In this document: one piece after another, positions 36,142-44,126 of the stretch
Numbering within the stretch: the first letter of the stretch is position 1
Layout of the letters: every line of letters begins with the position of its first letter
Assembly (NCBI RefSeq): GCF_016894445.1
Contig: NZ_CP056775.1
Location: 2,110,001 to 2,174,000, forward strand
Length of the DNA: 64,000 bases
Direction: 5' to 3'
From: Dyadobacter sandarakinus
Lineage (GTDB): Bacteria > Bacteroidota > Bacteroidia > Cytophagales > Spirosomataceae
Program-made: the position numbers and the translations under genes
Notes under the pieces: model-generated
What the model was told of the DNA's origin: nothing
Seen by the model: the letters and a program-made list of their open reading frames with translations, nothing else
The model's database searches: none

Positions 36142-37187
36142 GATGCACTCAGCAGGATGAGCCCGTGCTGTATTCCTTTGTAATGGTTGTAAATCAGAAT
36201 ATTACGCGGAACATTCGCATTTCTGGTGGCCAGTATAGCGGAAGCTGGTGCGGGCTTTCCTTTGAACAGCTGTATCGCCAGCCACGTAGCCCAGGCCGAA
36301 GACGTAGGATAGTCTCCGACCAGATTTTTGTAGGTATAAAGTTTACTGTTTTCAAAGAACTGCGCGCTCAGTCCTGTATAAAGTCCGTCTGTACGCACAT
36401 CGCCGCTCAGCCCTAAAAGAACGGTATCAATGTCGCTCACTTTCAGGGCATTTCTTTCTAACATTTCGGTGAGCATAGGGGCGATATCATTGCCTGGCAG
36501 ATAACTCGTTTGGTAAACATCCCTGATCCTCCCCAAAGACGCAGTACCAGCCTCACTGCGCAAAATAAACATGGTGGCACCTTCACCATTCACAGATCCG
36601 GGCGTGCCGGTCGCCAGCAGCGTTTCGGAATTATATTGACCTTTTTTAAAAGTTCCGGCCAGAAAATCAATGTTGTGATTGTAATCCGAGATTTCCTCCA
36701 CGCTTCCAACCAGCAGGTGGCGGACGTTTTTGTCTTCTTCAAATAACATCAGCGCGTCCACCAAAGCCGCCTCAAATGCAAGTCCTTTGTGCACGTGGGT
36801 TGCATTGTAGCCCGTCTTTTTCCCCATCATGGCAAGGTTCCCTGCGATTGCATTGGGGGTACTTTGCACAAAGTTGGTGGGAGTAAGCGTACCTTCATCA
36901 TAATCGACAATCTGATTCAGGAATTTGAGGCAGTCTTCGAGCCCTCCGTTGGCAGTAGCAAGGATGATACCGTCGGGATCCCACTTTTGTACCAGCGGCA
37001 GCCCGGTCCCTACGCCCATTCTTACTGCTTTGCCCATCCGCCGGAGCAAGCCGGCCGGTATCAGCGGACCATAGCCTGGCTCGATAGCCTCATAGCGGTC
37101 ACCTGCATAGATTTTGATATCTCCTTCAAAGATTCCGTTATCAAAAGTTCGCTGGGGAGATATGCAGGCGAGGTCAATAATGTACAT
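36138..37187 (-). CDS. Second chain-length-factor-like ketosynthase subunit (His/Lys type)
   Basis: A 349-residue ketosynthase-fold protein lacking the catalytic residues. The nucleophile region reads YNATHVHKGLAFEAALVDA with His or Lys at the Cys position, and the histidine loop reads VGDYPTSSAWATW. It shares the layout LIPAGLLRRMGKAVRMGV and FVQSTPNAIAGNLAM with the pseudo-subunit at 19457 but is clearly divergent. It is probably a structural partner of one of the active ketosynthases. It lies 17 bp downstream of glpD on the same strand, so it may be expressed from the glpD promoter and not with the main run. Confidence 0.82.
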   Translation of the reverse strand: MYIIDLACISPQRTFDNGIFEGDIKIYAGDRYEAIEPGYGPLIPAGLLRRMGKAVRMGVGTGLPLVQKWDPDGIILATANGGLEDCLKFLNQIVDYDEGTLTPTNFVQSTPNAIAGNLAMMGKKTGYNATHVHKGLAFEAALVDALMLFEEDKNVRHLLVGSVEEISDYNHNIDFLAGTFKKGQYNSETLLATGTPGSVNGEGATMFILRSEAGTASLGRIRDVYQTSYLPGNDIAPMLTEMLERNALKVSDIDTVLLGLSGDVRTDGLYTGLSAQFFENSKLYTYKNLVGDYPTSSAWATWLAIQLFKGKPAPASAILATRNANVPRNILIYNHYKGIQHGLILLSAS

Positions 37188-37204
37188 GTTGGATTTAATA
37201 AAAT

Positions 37205-38848
37205 TCAGAGCGTGTCCCCGTCAGCATCCGACATGAACTTCCGGAGTACCGCGCTATATACTTCTGTTTGCCGCTTCATTTCAGCTTCATCCCACCCGAG
37301 CTCAGCGCCCATCACTGCGGCTACCTTCGGCAGGCTTAGCAATGTTTCTTCCCAATCCACGATCTCAAGACGGATACGGCGGGCCAGGAAGTCACGCAGG
37401 GTAACTGCCATTTCGTGCCGGGCACAATAGGCTGCTTCGGCCAGGATAAAGGGATATAAGGCTGATACTCTGCTTTTCAGGTTCGGATCCTGCTTGATCA
37501 GCGCTGCCACGTCCTGCGCACGGCTGCCATATTTCTGAGCCAGATGCCGGGCAATGTCTTCTTCCAGGTTATGCGTATCGCGTATTTGCTTCCAGGTATC
37601 TGCATCAAAATTTTCGGCCCCTGCCAGGATGTGCTTGTCGGTTGTGCATGCATTCTTTTTGGAAAAATTTACCTCAGCCTCATCAATGGTATCCTTGGCC
37701 ATCAGGCGGTAAGTAGTCCATTTTCCTCCGAGCAGGCTCAGCAATCCTGATTTTTCATCAACCTCAATTTCGTGATCCCGTAGCAGGGTTTTGGTTGATT
37801 TGGATGGATCAGCTGCCAGCAGCGGACGCAAGCCGCCAAAACCGGATTTCACTTCCCCGATGCTGATCTTGTGTTCGAGGTAAGGATTGAGGGTATCTAA
37901 CAGGTACTTTTTTTCGGTCACATTCAGGGATGGCTCCATGCTGTTGCCATCGGTTTCAGTATCCGTTGTCCCGATCATCAATGCGCCTTCAAATGGGATT
38001 GCAAATACAACGCGCCCGTCAGCTGTTTTGGGGATAAGCATGGCATGATCACTTTGCAGTAATTTCCATGGCAGTACCGCATGAACTCCTTTGCTGGGCC
38101 TGATGCGCTCGGGCAGTGCAGGATTGGCCATCAGCCTGACCATGTCTGAGAACGGGCCAGTACAGTTGATCACCAGTTTTGCCCGAACTTCCAGGCTGGC
38201 GGCCGTTAGCAGGTCCACCATGCGCACGCTGTTTATCCTGCCTGTTTGGTCAAAACCGAACCCTCTTACTTCCATATAGTTGGCCACTGCTGTGCCGGCT
38301 TCGGCAGCCGATTGTACCAGTGCCAGACAGTACCGCGCATCGTCCAGCTGACCATCATAGTACAGTACGCCGCTATGCAGCTTCTTCCGGTTCAGGGTGG
38401 GAATGCGGGCGAGTACCTGCTCCTTGGTGAGCCACTGACTCTTGGGCAGGGTATCGTCTACGGCAAACCGGTCGTAAATACGTAGTCCGATTGAAAAGTA
38501 AAGTCCTTCAAACCAGGAGCTTACTGGTGTGACCAGCGGCAATGGTCTTGCAAGGTGAGGCGCATTCCTGAGTACGGTATGGCGCTCTTCCAGTCCGTGA
38601 CGTACTTGCCGCAACTGTGCAAAATCAAACTTTTTGAAAGCTTGTTCAAGGTAGCGAACCCCGCCGTGAATAAGCTTGGTGGATTTGGAAGAAGTCTCGG
38701 AAGCAAAGTCCTGCCGGTCGATCAGCGCAACCTTATAGCCACGGAGGGCGGCATCCAGCGCGCATCCTGCCCCACTTGCTCCCGCCCCGATAATGCATAT
38801 ATCAAACTCTTCAGTTTTTAATCTTTCAACAGACGTGGTGCGGTTCAT
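37205..38848 (-). CDS. glpD: Aerobic glycerol-3-phosphate dehydrogenase
   Basis: A 547-residue FAD enzyme that oxidises glycerol 3-phosphate to dihydroxyacetone phosphate at the inner membrane and feeds electrons to quinone. It has ICIIGAGASGAGCALDAAL (GxGxxG), the family motif STKLIHGGVRYLEQ, FAIPFEGALMIGTTDTE and the C-terminal DUF-like domain. Length is normal. A possible -7 element TACTTTTG lies on the minus strand at 38894-38887, about 40 bp upstream. Being followed so closely by a ketosynthase pseudo-subunit is unusual. Confidence 0.93.
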   Translation of the reverse strand: MNRTTSVERLKTEEFDICIIGAGASGAGCALDAALRGYKVALIDRQDFASETSSKSTKLIHGGVRYLEQAFKKFDFAQLRQVRHGLEERHTVLRNAPHLARPLPLVTPVSSWFEGLYFSIGLRIYDRFAVDDTLPKSQWLTKEQVLARIPTLNRKKLHSGVLYYDGQLDDARYCLALVQSAAEAGTAVANYMEVRGFGFDQTGRINSVRMVDLLTAASLEVRAKLVINCTGPFSDMVRLMANPALPERIRPSKGVHAVLPWKLLQSDHAMLIPKTADGRVVFAIPFEGALMIGTTDTETDGNSMEPSLNVTEKKYLLDTLNPYLEHKISIGEVKSGFGGLRPLLAADPSKSTKTLLRDHEIEVDEKSGLLSLLGGKWTTYRLMAKDTIDEAEVNFSKKNACTTDKHILAGAENFDADTWKQIRDTHNLEEDIARHLAQKYGSRAQDVAALIKQDPNLKSRVSALYPFILAEAAYCARHEMAVTLRDFLARRIRLEIVDWEETLLSLPKVAAVMGAELGWDEAEMKRQTEVYSAVLRKFMSDADGDTL

Positions 38849-39013
38849 TAGCTCAGGAAATCGGTCAGTAACTTCACTTACCTGAGCAAAAGTACAAAGA
38901 TGATATCTAAAACGGTTTGTAAAGGCATGTTTCTGTGGTACAGAAATTGTTGAACATAGAGTCTAAGGTCAGGATCATCCTTGTCCGCATGAATATCAAC
39001 CAACATAACAACT

Positions 39014-39469
39014 ATGGGCTTATTATCATTTTTAAGAGGGTCGGGTGAAAAGGTTTTCAAGAAAGAAGAAGCCGCACCTACTCCGGAAACAGAACCACTG
39101 CGCGCCAGCGCACTCCTGGCACACGTTAAAGCCATCGGGCTGCCTTATAACAACCTCACGGTGAAGACCTCCGGTGACAAGGTCACGCTGGTTGGCGAGG
39201 TAGCCAAACAGGAAGATGCCGAGAAGATCGCACTGGTAGTAGGGAATGTTGAAGGTGTTTCATCCGTAGATAACCAGCTCAAAGTAGCCACACCAGCTCC
39301 CGCCGCAACCTACCATACTGTTGAAAAAGGCGATACATTGTCCAAGATTGCCCAGACAGTTTATGGCGATATGATGAAATATCCTGTGATTTTTGAAGCA
39401 AATAAACCGATGCTGAGCGATCCGGATAAAATATATCCCGGCCAGGTACTCCGAATTCCGGCACAGTAA
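39014..39469 (+). CDS. kbp: BON-LysM protein, Kbp (YgaU) family
   Basis: A 151-residue protein matching the E. coli potassium-binding protein Kbp over its length: MGLLSFLRGSGEKVF start, a BON domain at about 30-90 (LTVKTSGDKVTLVGEVAKQEDAEK), then a LysM domain at about 98-150 (YHTVEKGDTLSKIAQTVYG, IFEANKPMLSDPDKIYPGQ, VLRIPAQ). No signal peptide is seen, as in E. coli, where it acts as a cytoplasmic K+ sensor. It is a single-gene unit closed by a shared terminator. Confidence 0.92.
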   Translation: MGLLSFLRGSGEKVFKKEEAAPTPETEPLRASALLAHVKAIGLPYNNLTVKTSGDKVTLVGEVAKQEDAEKIALVVGNVEGVSSVDNQLKVATPAPAATYHTVEKGDTLSKIAQTVYGDMMKYPVIFEANKPMLSDPDKIYPGQVLRIPAQ

Positions 39470-39503
39470 CTTGTATAATTTTGCAGCAGGCAACTGCCTG
39501 AAG

Positions 39504-39536
39504 CAAAAAAGGCAGCCTTTCGGGCTGCCTTTTTTC
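39504..39536. terminator. Bidirectional terminator between kbp and rplI
   Basis: GGCAGCC (39511-39517) pairs with GGCTGCC (39523-39529), flanked by six A before and six T after, so it ends both convergent transcripts. Confidence 0.93.
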
Positions 39537-39550
39537 ATTCTTGAGAATGC

Positions 39551-39997
39551 TTAGTCTTCTGCTGCAATTACATTGAGGGAAATTTTGTGCTTCACCTCTT
39601 TGTGCAGGTCGATGGTAGCTGAATAAGTACCTATAGACTTCACATCATCAACAGTAATTTTCTTACGGTCAATGTCAAAACCTTTCGCTTTCAGAATATC
39701 TGCTACCTGCGTATTCGTAACACGGCCGAAAATACGTCCGCTTTCCCCTACTACAGTTTTGATATCGATGGTCAGGTCGCCGATGGCTGCGGCAGTATCT
39801 TCTGCATCTTTTTTCAGCTTTTCAGCTTTGTGCGATGCCTGGCGTACGTTTTCCGCAACAATTTTACGGTTCGTAGGATTGGCCAGCAATGCAAATCCCT
39901 GAGGGATCAGATAATTACGACCATAACCGGCCTTCACAGTCACAATATCATTTTTGTAACCTACGCCCGCTATGTCTGTTAAAAGTATGATTTCCAT
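39551..39997 (-). CDS. rplI: 50S ribosomal protein L9
   Basis: A 148-residue L9 protein, two domains joined by a long helix. The N-terminal signature is MEIILLTDIAGVGYKNDIVTVKAGYGRNYLIP, seen here as LLTDIAGVGYKNDIVTVKAG plus GYGRNYLIPQGFA. It is third in the conserved rpsF-rpsR-rplI order, 20 bp after rpsR. Confidence 0.97.
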   Translation of the reverse strand: MEIILLTDIAGVGYKNDIVTVKAGYGRNYLIPQGFALLANPTNRKIVAENVRQASHKAEKLKKDAEDTAAAIGDLTIDIKTVVGESGRIFGRVTNTQVADILKAKGFDIDRKKITVDDVKSIGTYSATIDLHKEVKHKISLNVIAAED

Positions 39998-40017
39998 TGT
40001 TTGTAGCTCTTTCTTTA

Positions 40018-40269
40018 TTATTTCAATTGATCGGCAACAAATGGCAGAAGCGCCAAGTGACGTGCTCTTTTAACGGCCTGGGATACTTTGCGCTGATATT
40101 TCAGGCTGGTACCTGTAAGGCGGCGGGGAAGGATTTTTCCTTGCTCGTTGATAAGTTTAAGAAGGAAGTCCGGATTTTTGTAATCAATATATTTGATGCC
40201 TGCTTTCTTAAAACGGCAATATTTTTTGCGGTTAATGTTCTTTTCAACCGGCTCGTTTACGAGTGACAT
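40018..40269 (-). CDS. rpsR: 30S ribosomal protein S18
   Basis: An 83-residue S18. It has [18 protein letters not shown], the segment [19 protein letters not shown] and the closing [20 protein letters not shown]. It binds with S6 on the platform of the small subunit. It is second in the operon, 3 bp after rpsF. Confidence 0.97.
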   Translation of the reverse strand: MSLVNEPVEKNINRKKYCRFKKAGIKYIDYKNPDFLLKLINEQGKILPRRLTGTSLKYQRKVSQAVKRARHLALLPFVADQLK

Positions 40270-40272
40270 AGT

Positions 40273-40653
40273 TTATGCGTTTTCGGTTTTTGATTCAGCT
40301 GTATCTTCTTTCTTCCTGCCAACAAGTCCTTTGCGTTTCTTCTCGTTGTAAGCCAGCGCGTGCTTGTCAAGGGCAATGGTCATAAAGCGCAGAATGCGCT
40401 CGTCACGGCGGAATTCAGTTTCCAGAACGTCCACTACGTTTCCTTCGGCTGCGGTGTACTCAACCACATGGTAGAAACCGGAGTTTTTCTTTTGAATGGG
40501 GTAGGCCAGCTTACGCAATCCCCAGCTTTCTTCATGTACAATCGACCCGCCATTGGCAGTGATGATTGTCGTGAATTTTTCAACGGCGTCCTTTGCCTGG
40601 GCCTCAGACAAAATGGGAGTTAGAATGAACACCGTTTCATATTGCTTAGACAT
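40273..40653 (-). CDS. rpsF: 30S ribosomal protein S6
   Basis: A 126-residue S6. It has [20 protein letters not shown] and the conserved [20 protein letters not shown], then a charged tail ([15 protein letters not shown]) typical of Bacteroidota forms. It heads the operon, with a promoter at 40724-40755 and a hairpin in its short leader. Confidence 0.97.
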   Translation of the reverse strand: MSKQYETVFILTPILSEAQAKDAVEKFTTIITANGGSIVHEESWGLRKLAYPIQKKNSGFYHVVEYTAAEGNVVDVLETEFRRDERILRFMTIALDKHALAYNEKKRKGLVGRKKEDTAESKTENA

Positions 40654-40683
40654 ACGGTAATTGATTAAAATTGTTTTGTATAA

Positions 40684-40721
40684 TAAAAAACCCTCACTTG
40701 GCTGTTATACCAAAATGAGGG
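40684..40721 (-). terminator. Hairpin with T-run upstream of rpsF
   Basis: CCCTCA (40691-40696) pairs with TGAGGG (40716-40721), and TTGG with CCAA inside. On the minus strand a TTTTTT run follows. It can terminate the coiled-coil gene ending at 40784. Because the rpsF promoter lies upstream of it, it would also form the very 5' end of the rpsF leader, where S6-S18 feedback elements occur in many bacteria; I do not see the CCG bulge known for those. Confidence 0.6.
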
Positions 40722-40723
40722 TG

Positions 40724-40755
40724 CAAAAATAAGCTTTACCATTTGATTTTCCAAG
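40724..40755 (-). promoter_or_regulatory. Promoter of rpsF-rpsR-rplI
   Basis: On the minus strand CTTG (40755-40752), 20 bp, then TATTTTTG (40731-40724) matches the Bacteroidota consensus well. The start point is expected around 40718, about 65 bp before the rpsF ATG. Confidence 0.6.
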
Positions 40756-40783
40756 CTCCGGCGGCTTTACCTGAACATTGCGT

Positions 40784-41731
40784 TTACTTAACCGTAAACT
40801 CGCCCTGCCCGATCTTGAAGCCTTCGCTGTAAACCTCAATGGAATATTTGCCGTCTTTCAGCGGAATACCGCCCCGCCCGTAAAAAATATCGACGGATTG
40901 TCCGCTGTTGTTGAAGAGCACAGTCTGCTTGGAACTGTAAATCAGCTCCTGTCCTTCAAAAACAAACGAACCTGAGCCCGTTGCCATATCCGACAGTACC
41001 GCGCCGTCAGGATCCAGGATCCGGAGGTACATTTCCTTCTCGTCCTGCTTGGCAACTGCATTCTCGCCGAGCTTGAAGTTTACCCTAAGCCTGTCAATGC
41101 GCTTGGCCCGGTACTTGCCGCCCTCCCGCTCCTTGCCTTTGGAGGATATGGCATTCACCGTCAGGCTCTCGGCACGCAACGCGGATGCAATGTTGACCTT
41201 GTCGGTAAGCTCTTTATTCAGTACGGAATAGTTGGTGATAGAATCATTCAGCTGGTTGCGCTCGCTTTCCAGGCCTGTTACCTGCTGGCTCAATGCTTCA
41301 TTGCGTGACGTAGCCAGACCAAGCTGCTGCCTGAGTTGGTTGATTTCACCATCTTTTTCAGCCAGTACAGTCTCGTAGTTGCGGATTTTCCGGTTGTAGG
41401 CCGCCGCTGTGGCTGCACTCGCATTTTGAAGATCTTTCTTGTCTTTTTCCAGTTGTGCTTTCAATGCAACAAGCGAATCCACATCTCCGCCCAGCTTCTG
41501 TATCTCTGCAATTTTAGCATCCAGCTCGACGGAAATAGAGTCCAGCTTGGTTTTAATGGAGAGTACTTCTTCCGTTTTGGCAGTAATGATTTCGTCCTTC
41601 GCCCGGTTCTCCTGTTTCTCGTGGTATATAAAATAAACAAGCACCAAATTAAGCAGGACCAACACAGCCAGCGCGGCCCATAAGAGTGTCTTCCTGTCCT
41701 GCTTTTGTTCCTGGTTGTAGTCCATAAACAA
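40784..41731 (-). CDS. Membrane-anchored coiled-coil protein of unknown function
   Basis: A 315-residue protein. A short cytoplasmic N-terminus (DYNQEQKQDRKTLLW) is followed by one membrane helix at about 15-37 (AALAVLVLLNLVLVYFIYH), then a long heptad-type coiled coil to about residue 195 (LDAKIAEIQKLGGDVDSL, LESERNQLNDSITNYSVL), and a beta-rich C-terminal domain (RIDRLRVNFKLGENAVAKQD; GGIPLKDGKYSIEVYSEGF). Start may be Met1 or Met3. The architecture resembles envelope scaffold or gliding-related proteins of Bacteroidota, but I recognise no named family. Confidence 0.8.
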   Translation of the reverse strand: MFMDYNQEQKQDRKTLLWAALAVLVLLNLVLVYFIYHEKQENRAKDEIITAKTEEVLSIKTKLDSISVELDAKIAEIQKLGGDVDSLVALKAQLEKDKKDLQNASAATAAAYNRKIRNYETVLAEKDGEINQLRQQLGLATSRNEALSQQVTGLESERNQLNDSITNYSVLNKELTDKVNIASALRAESLTVNAISSKGKEREGGKYRAKRIDRLRVNFKLGENAVAKQDEKEMYLRILDPDGAVLSDMATGSGSFVFEGQELIYSSKQTVLFNNSGQSVDIFYGRGGIPLKDGKYSIEVYSEGFKIGQGEFTVK

Positions 41732-41865
41732 GGTTTAAGTTGAATTTAGTTGGTAAAAGAAGTATGTTTTTTTCAATTTTGAAACATGTCCCTTCCTATT
41801 TAGCAGAAGCAGGCCTGGTATTTTTATTTTGATGTTTTTTAAGACTAAACGCTTTACAATCCCCC

Positions 41866-42528
41866 ATGCCTTCGATTGCCGACAACATTGAGAAAATACA
41901 ATCGCAACTGAAAAACGGGACCCGCCTCGTCGCGGTTACCAAGACCAAACCAGTCGAGATGCTTTTGGAAGCCTATCAGGCTGGCAGCACCATCTTTGGT
42001 GAAAACAAGGTCCAGGAAATGGCCGCGAAGCAGGAGGTCCTGCCCAAAGACATCGAGTGGCACATGATTGGTCACCTGCAAACCAACAAGGTTAAATACA
42101 TGGCGCCCTTTGTATCCCTGGTGCACTCCGTGGACAGTCTGAAGCTGCTCAAAGAAATTCACAAGGAAGGCCTGAAAAACAACCGGGTAATCGACTGCCT
42201 ATTGCAGATATTTATTGCATCCGAGGAAACCAAATTCGGACTTTCCGCGGACGAGGCGCAGGAAATACTCACATCCGCCGATCTCGCGCAGCTCCCGCAT
42301 GTTCGCATTGCCGGACTGATGGGCATGGCTTCCAACACGGACCAGGAGGATCAGATCAGGCAGGAGTTCCGCGGGCTTAAACAACTATTTGAAGCCTTCA
42401 GGCAGTACGAAAATGATCAGGTACAAATGCGTGAGCTTTCCATGGGGATGAGCGGCGACTTTCAGATTGCCATGGAAGAAGGCAGCACGCTCGTACGGGT
42501 GGGCAGTGCCATTTTCGGGTCGCGATAG
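41866..42528 (+). CDS. yggS: YggS/PROSC pyridoxal-phosphate homeostasis protein
   Basis: A 220-residue single-domain PLP-binding protein with the alanine racemase N-terminal barrel fold. The lysine that binds PLP is in RLVAVTKTKPVEML near residue 26. Other landmarks are GENKVQEMAAK, EWHMIGHLQTNKVKY, HSVDSLKLLKEI and LSMGMSGDFQIAMEEGSTLVRVG. It balances free PLP. It is a single gene, ending 7 bp before the convergent glycosyltransferase. Confidence 0.95.
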   Translation: MPSIADNIEKIQSQLKNGTRLVAVTKTKPVEMLLEAYQAGSTIFGENKVQEMAAKQEVLPKDIEWHMIGHLQTNKVKYMAPFVSLVHSVDSLKLLKEIHKEGLKNNRVIDCLLQIFIASEETKFGLSADEAQEILTSADLAQLPHVRIAGLMGMASNTDQEDQIRQEFRGLKQLFEAFRQYENDQVQMRELSMGMSGDFQIAMEEGSTLVRVGSAIFGSR

Positions 42529-42535
42529 TGTACAA

Positions 42536-43639
42536 TCAGCTGCGTGACGTATTATTCACCAGGCGATTGTCGAGTACAGCGGCTATTTTTTCCTTTACAA
42601 ATTCAAATGGAAGCGCTGCACACGGCACGCCGGGTTGGCGCACAAAGACGGCATTCTCCTGACGGCCGTAACTTCCGCAATAAGGATTGTAAGTCGGAAA
42701 TTCGTTCAGCGATCCCATTAATATAATCCCGAAAACCCCCGATGCATTCGCCAGGTGGGATGGACCGCTGTCCAGTCCTGCAAACAATTCGGCACGGCGG
42801 ATCACTTCGGCTGTTTCGGGTATTGAGAGTTTTCCGCACAGGTTGATGTACCCGGGAGCTGTAATTTCGAGATTGCTGCTCAGGCCTACTTCAACGACGC
42901 TGCACTCATAGTGGAGCAGCAGCCAGTCTATCAGCTGCTCCCAGCGCTCATGCGGCCAGTCTTTCGGCGCATAGTTCGACCGGCAATGCACCACGATAAA
43001 CCTTTCGGGCAATCCAAGCGCATTTACCCGTGACCGGTGCTTGTCCAGCAGGTATAAACGCGGTTGATCATCCGCGGGAAAGGTACTTCTTTCAGGGATC
43101 AGGTCGCCCGTCTGCGCGAACACTTCGAGCAGGTTGCCATAGTTAAAGTAATTATGTATGTTAATATGGCGCCCCACAGCCACGGGATTATCAACAAAAA
43201 CCTGACATACCGGACAATGATTGTTATTGCTAAACTGTAATTCGTGCACCTGGTCAAAGATGCCTGTTTTCAGAAGGGTCTGCCGCTGCGTCACACAAAA
43301 CTCTGCAAATACCTCATCAATCGACGGGTTGGCGCTGACCAGCTCCCTGAAAGCCGGTTTAACAAACCATACAATATAGCTGTCGGGGTACAAGGTGCGT
43401 AGGTAGCGGGAAATGGGTTCAGCAGTAACAATATCGCCAAAGTGTTCCGTACGGATTACTGCCACAAGCTTCTTTTTGCCACCTGTCCTCCACTTGACAA
43501 GCTGGAAGTGCAGCCAGGCCATGTAGCCAAGTCCATGTGCCTTGAGAATGTGCGTGTATTTGTGGTAGCGATGCGTCCAAAGCTGAACGAAGCGGGTCGG
43601 CGTCATTGTAAAATCGTCTTTTGCGTGCAACCTGAGCAT
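42536..43639 (-). CDS. Glycosyltransferase family 9 (heptosyltransferase-like)
   Basis: A 367-residue GT-B enzyme from the ATG at 43639; the frame can open earlier only with a TTG at 43666, and an ATG at 43606 is another option. The N-terminal KKKLVAVIRTEHFGDIVTAEPISRYL and the C-terminal ELFAGLDSGPSHLANASG with the ADP-sugar-binding GLDSGPSHLA loop mark GT9. The family adds heptose or a similar sugar to lipopolysaccharide on the cytoplasmic side. No other LPS genes are nearby, so the acceptor is uncertain. Confidence 0.88.
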   Translation of the reverse strand: MLRLHAKDDFTMTPTRFVQLWTHRYHKYTHILKAHGLGYMAWLHFQLVKWRTGGKKKLVAVIRTEHFGDIVTAEPISRYLRTLYPDSYIVWFVKPAFRELVSANPSIDEVFAEFCVTQRQTLLKTGIFDQVHELQFSNNNHCPVCQVFVDNPVAVGRHINIHNYFNYGNLLEVFAQTGDLIPERSTFPADDQPRLYLLDKHRSRVNALGLPERFIVVHCRSNYAPKDWPHERWEQLIDWLLLHYECSVVEVGLSSNLEITAPGYINLCGKLSIPETAEVIRRAELFAGLDSGPSHLANASGVFGIILMGSLNEFPTYNPYCGSYGRQENAVFVRQPGVPCAALPFEFVKEKIAAVLDNRLVNNTSRS

Positions 43640-43745
43640 TTTATACGTTGTGCCGGTCGCCCGCAAGTTAACAAATTTGAATCATGATGTTGGTTGCGCC
43701 ACGGGCCGGCACTAACTTTACCCTCTTCCATTTAACAGATGTTGT

Positions 43746-44126
43746 ATGAAATTTATGATTCAGGCGGGCGGAATTTTAGGTGCCCTGGCCGTAGCACTCG
43801 GGGCTTTCGGGGCACACGCATTGAAAGGTATGCTTGAAGTCTCAGGTCGCACGGATACTTTTGAAACTGCCGTCAAATACCAGTTTTACCACGCGCTGGC
43901 GATGGTACTGGTGGGATTGCTGATGCAGCGTGCGGGCGATGATGCGATCCGTCTGCTGGGCTGGTCGGGCAATGCATTTGCTGTCGGCGTCATCATATTT
44001 TCAGGCTCACTATATGCCATCTGCTTCACAGGCATCACCAAATTCGGCGCCACCGCGCCGATTGGCGGCCTGGCACTGATTGCTGGCTGGGTGTTGCTGA
44101 TTCTGGCGGCGGGGAGAGGGGTTTAG
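43746..44126 (+). CDS. DUF423 (YgdD-like) membrane protein
   Basis: A 126-residue protein with four membrane helices and the DUF423 signature GALAVALGAFGAHALKGML near the N-terminus, HALAMVLVGLLM in the middle and GITKFGATAPIGGLALIAGW near the end. Its function is unknown in all bacteria. Its stop directly abuts the repeat region downstream. Confidence 0.92.
   Translation: MKFMIQAGGILGALAVALGAFGAHALKGMLEVSGRTDTFETAVKYQFYHALAMVLVGLLMQRAGDDAIRLLGWSGNAFAVGVIIFSGSLYAICFTGITKFGATAPIGGLALIAGWVLLILAAGRGV

Noticed and set aside
43640..43666. TTG start for the GT9 gene
   Set aside because: An ATG nine codons later gives a normal family N-terminus, and the added residues carry no signal.
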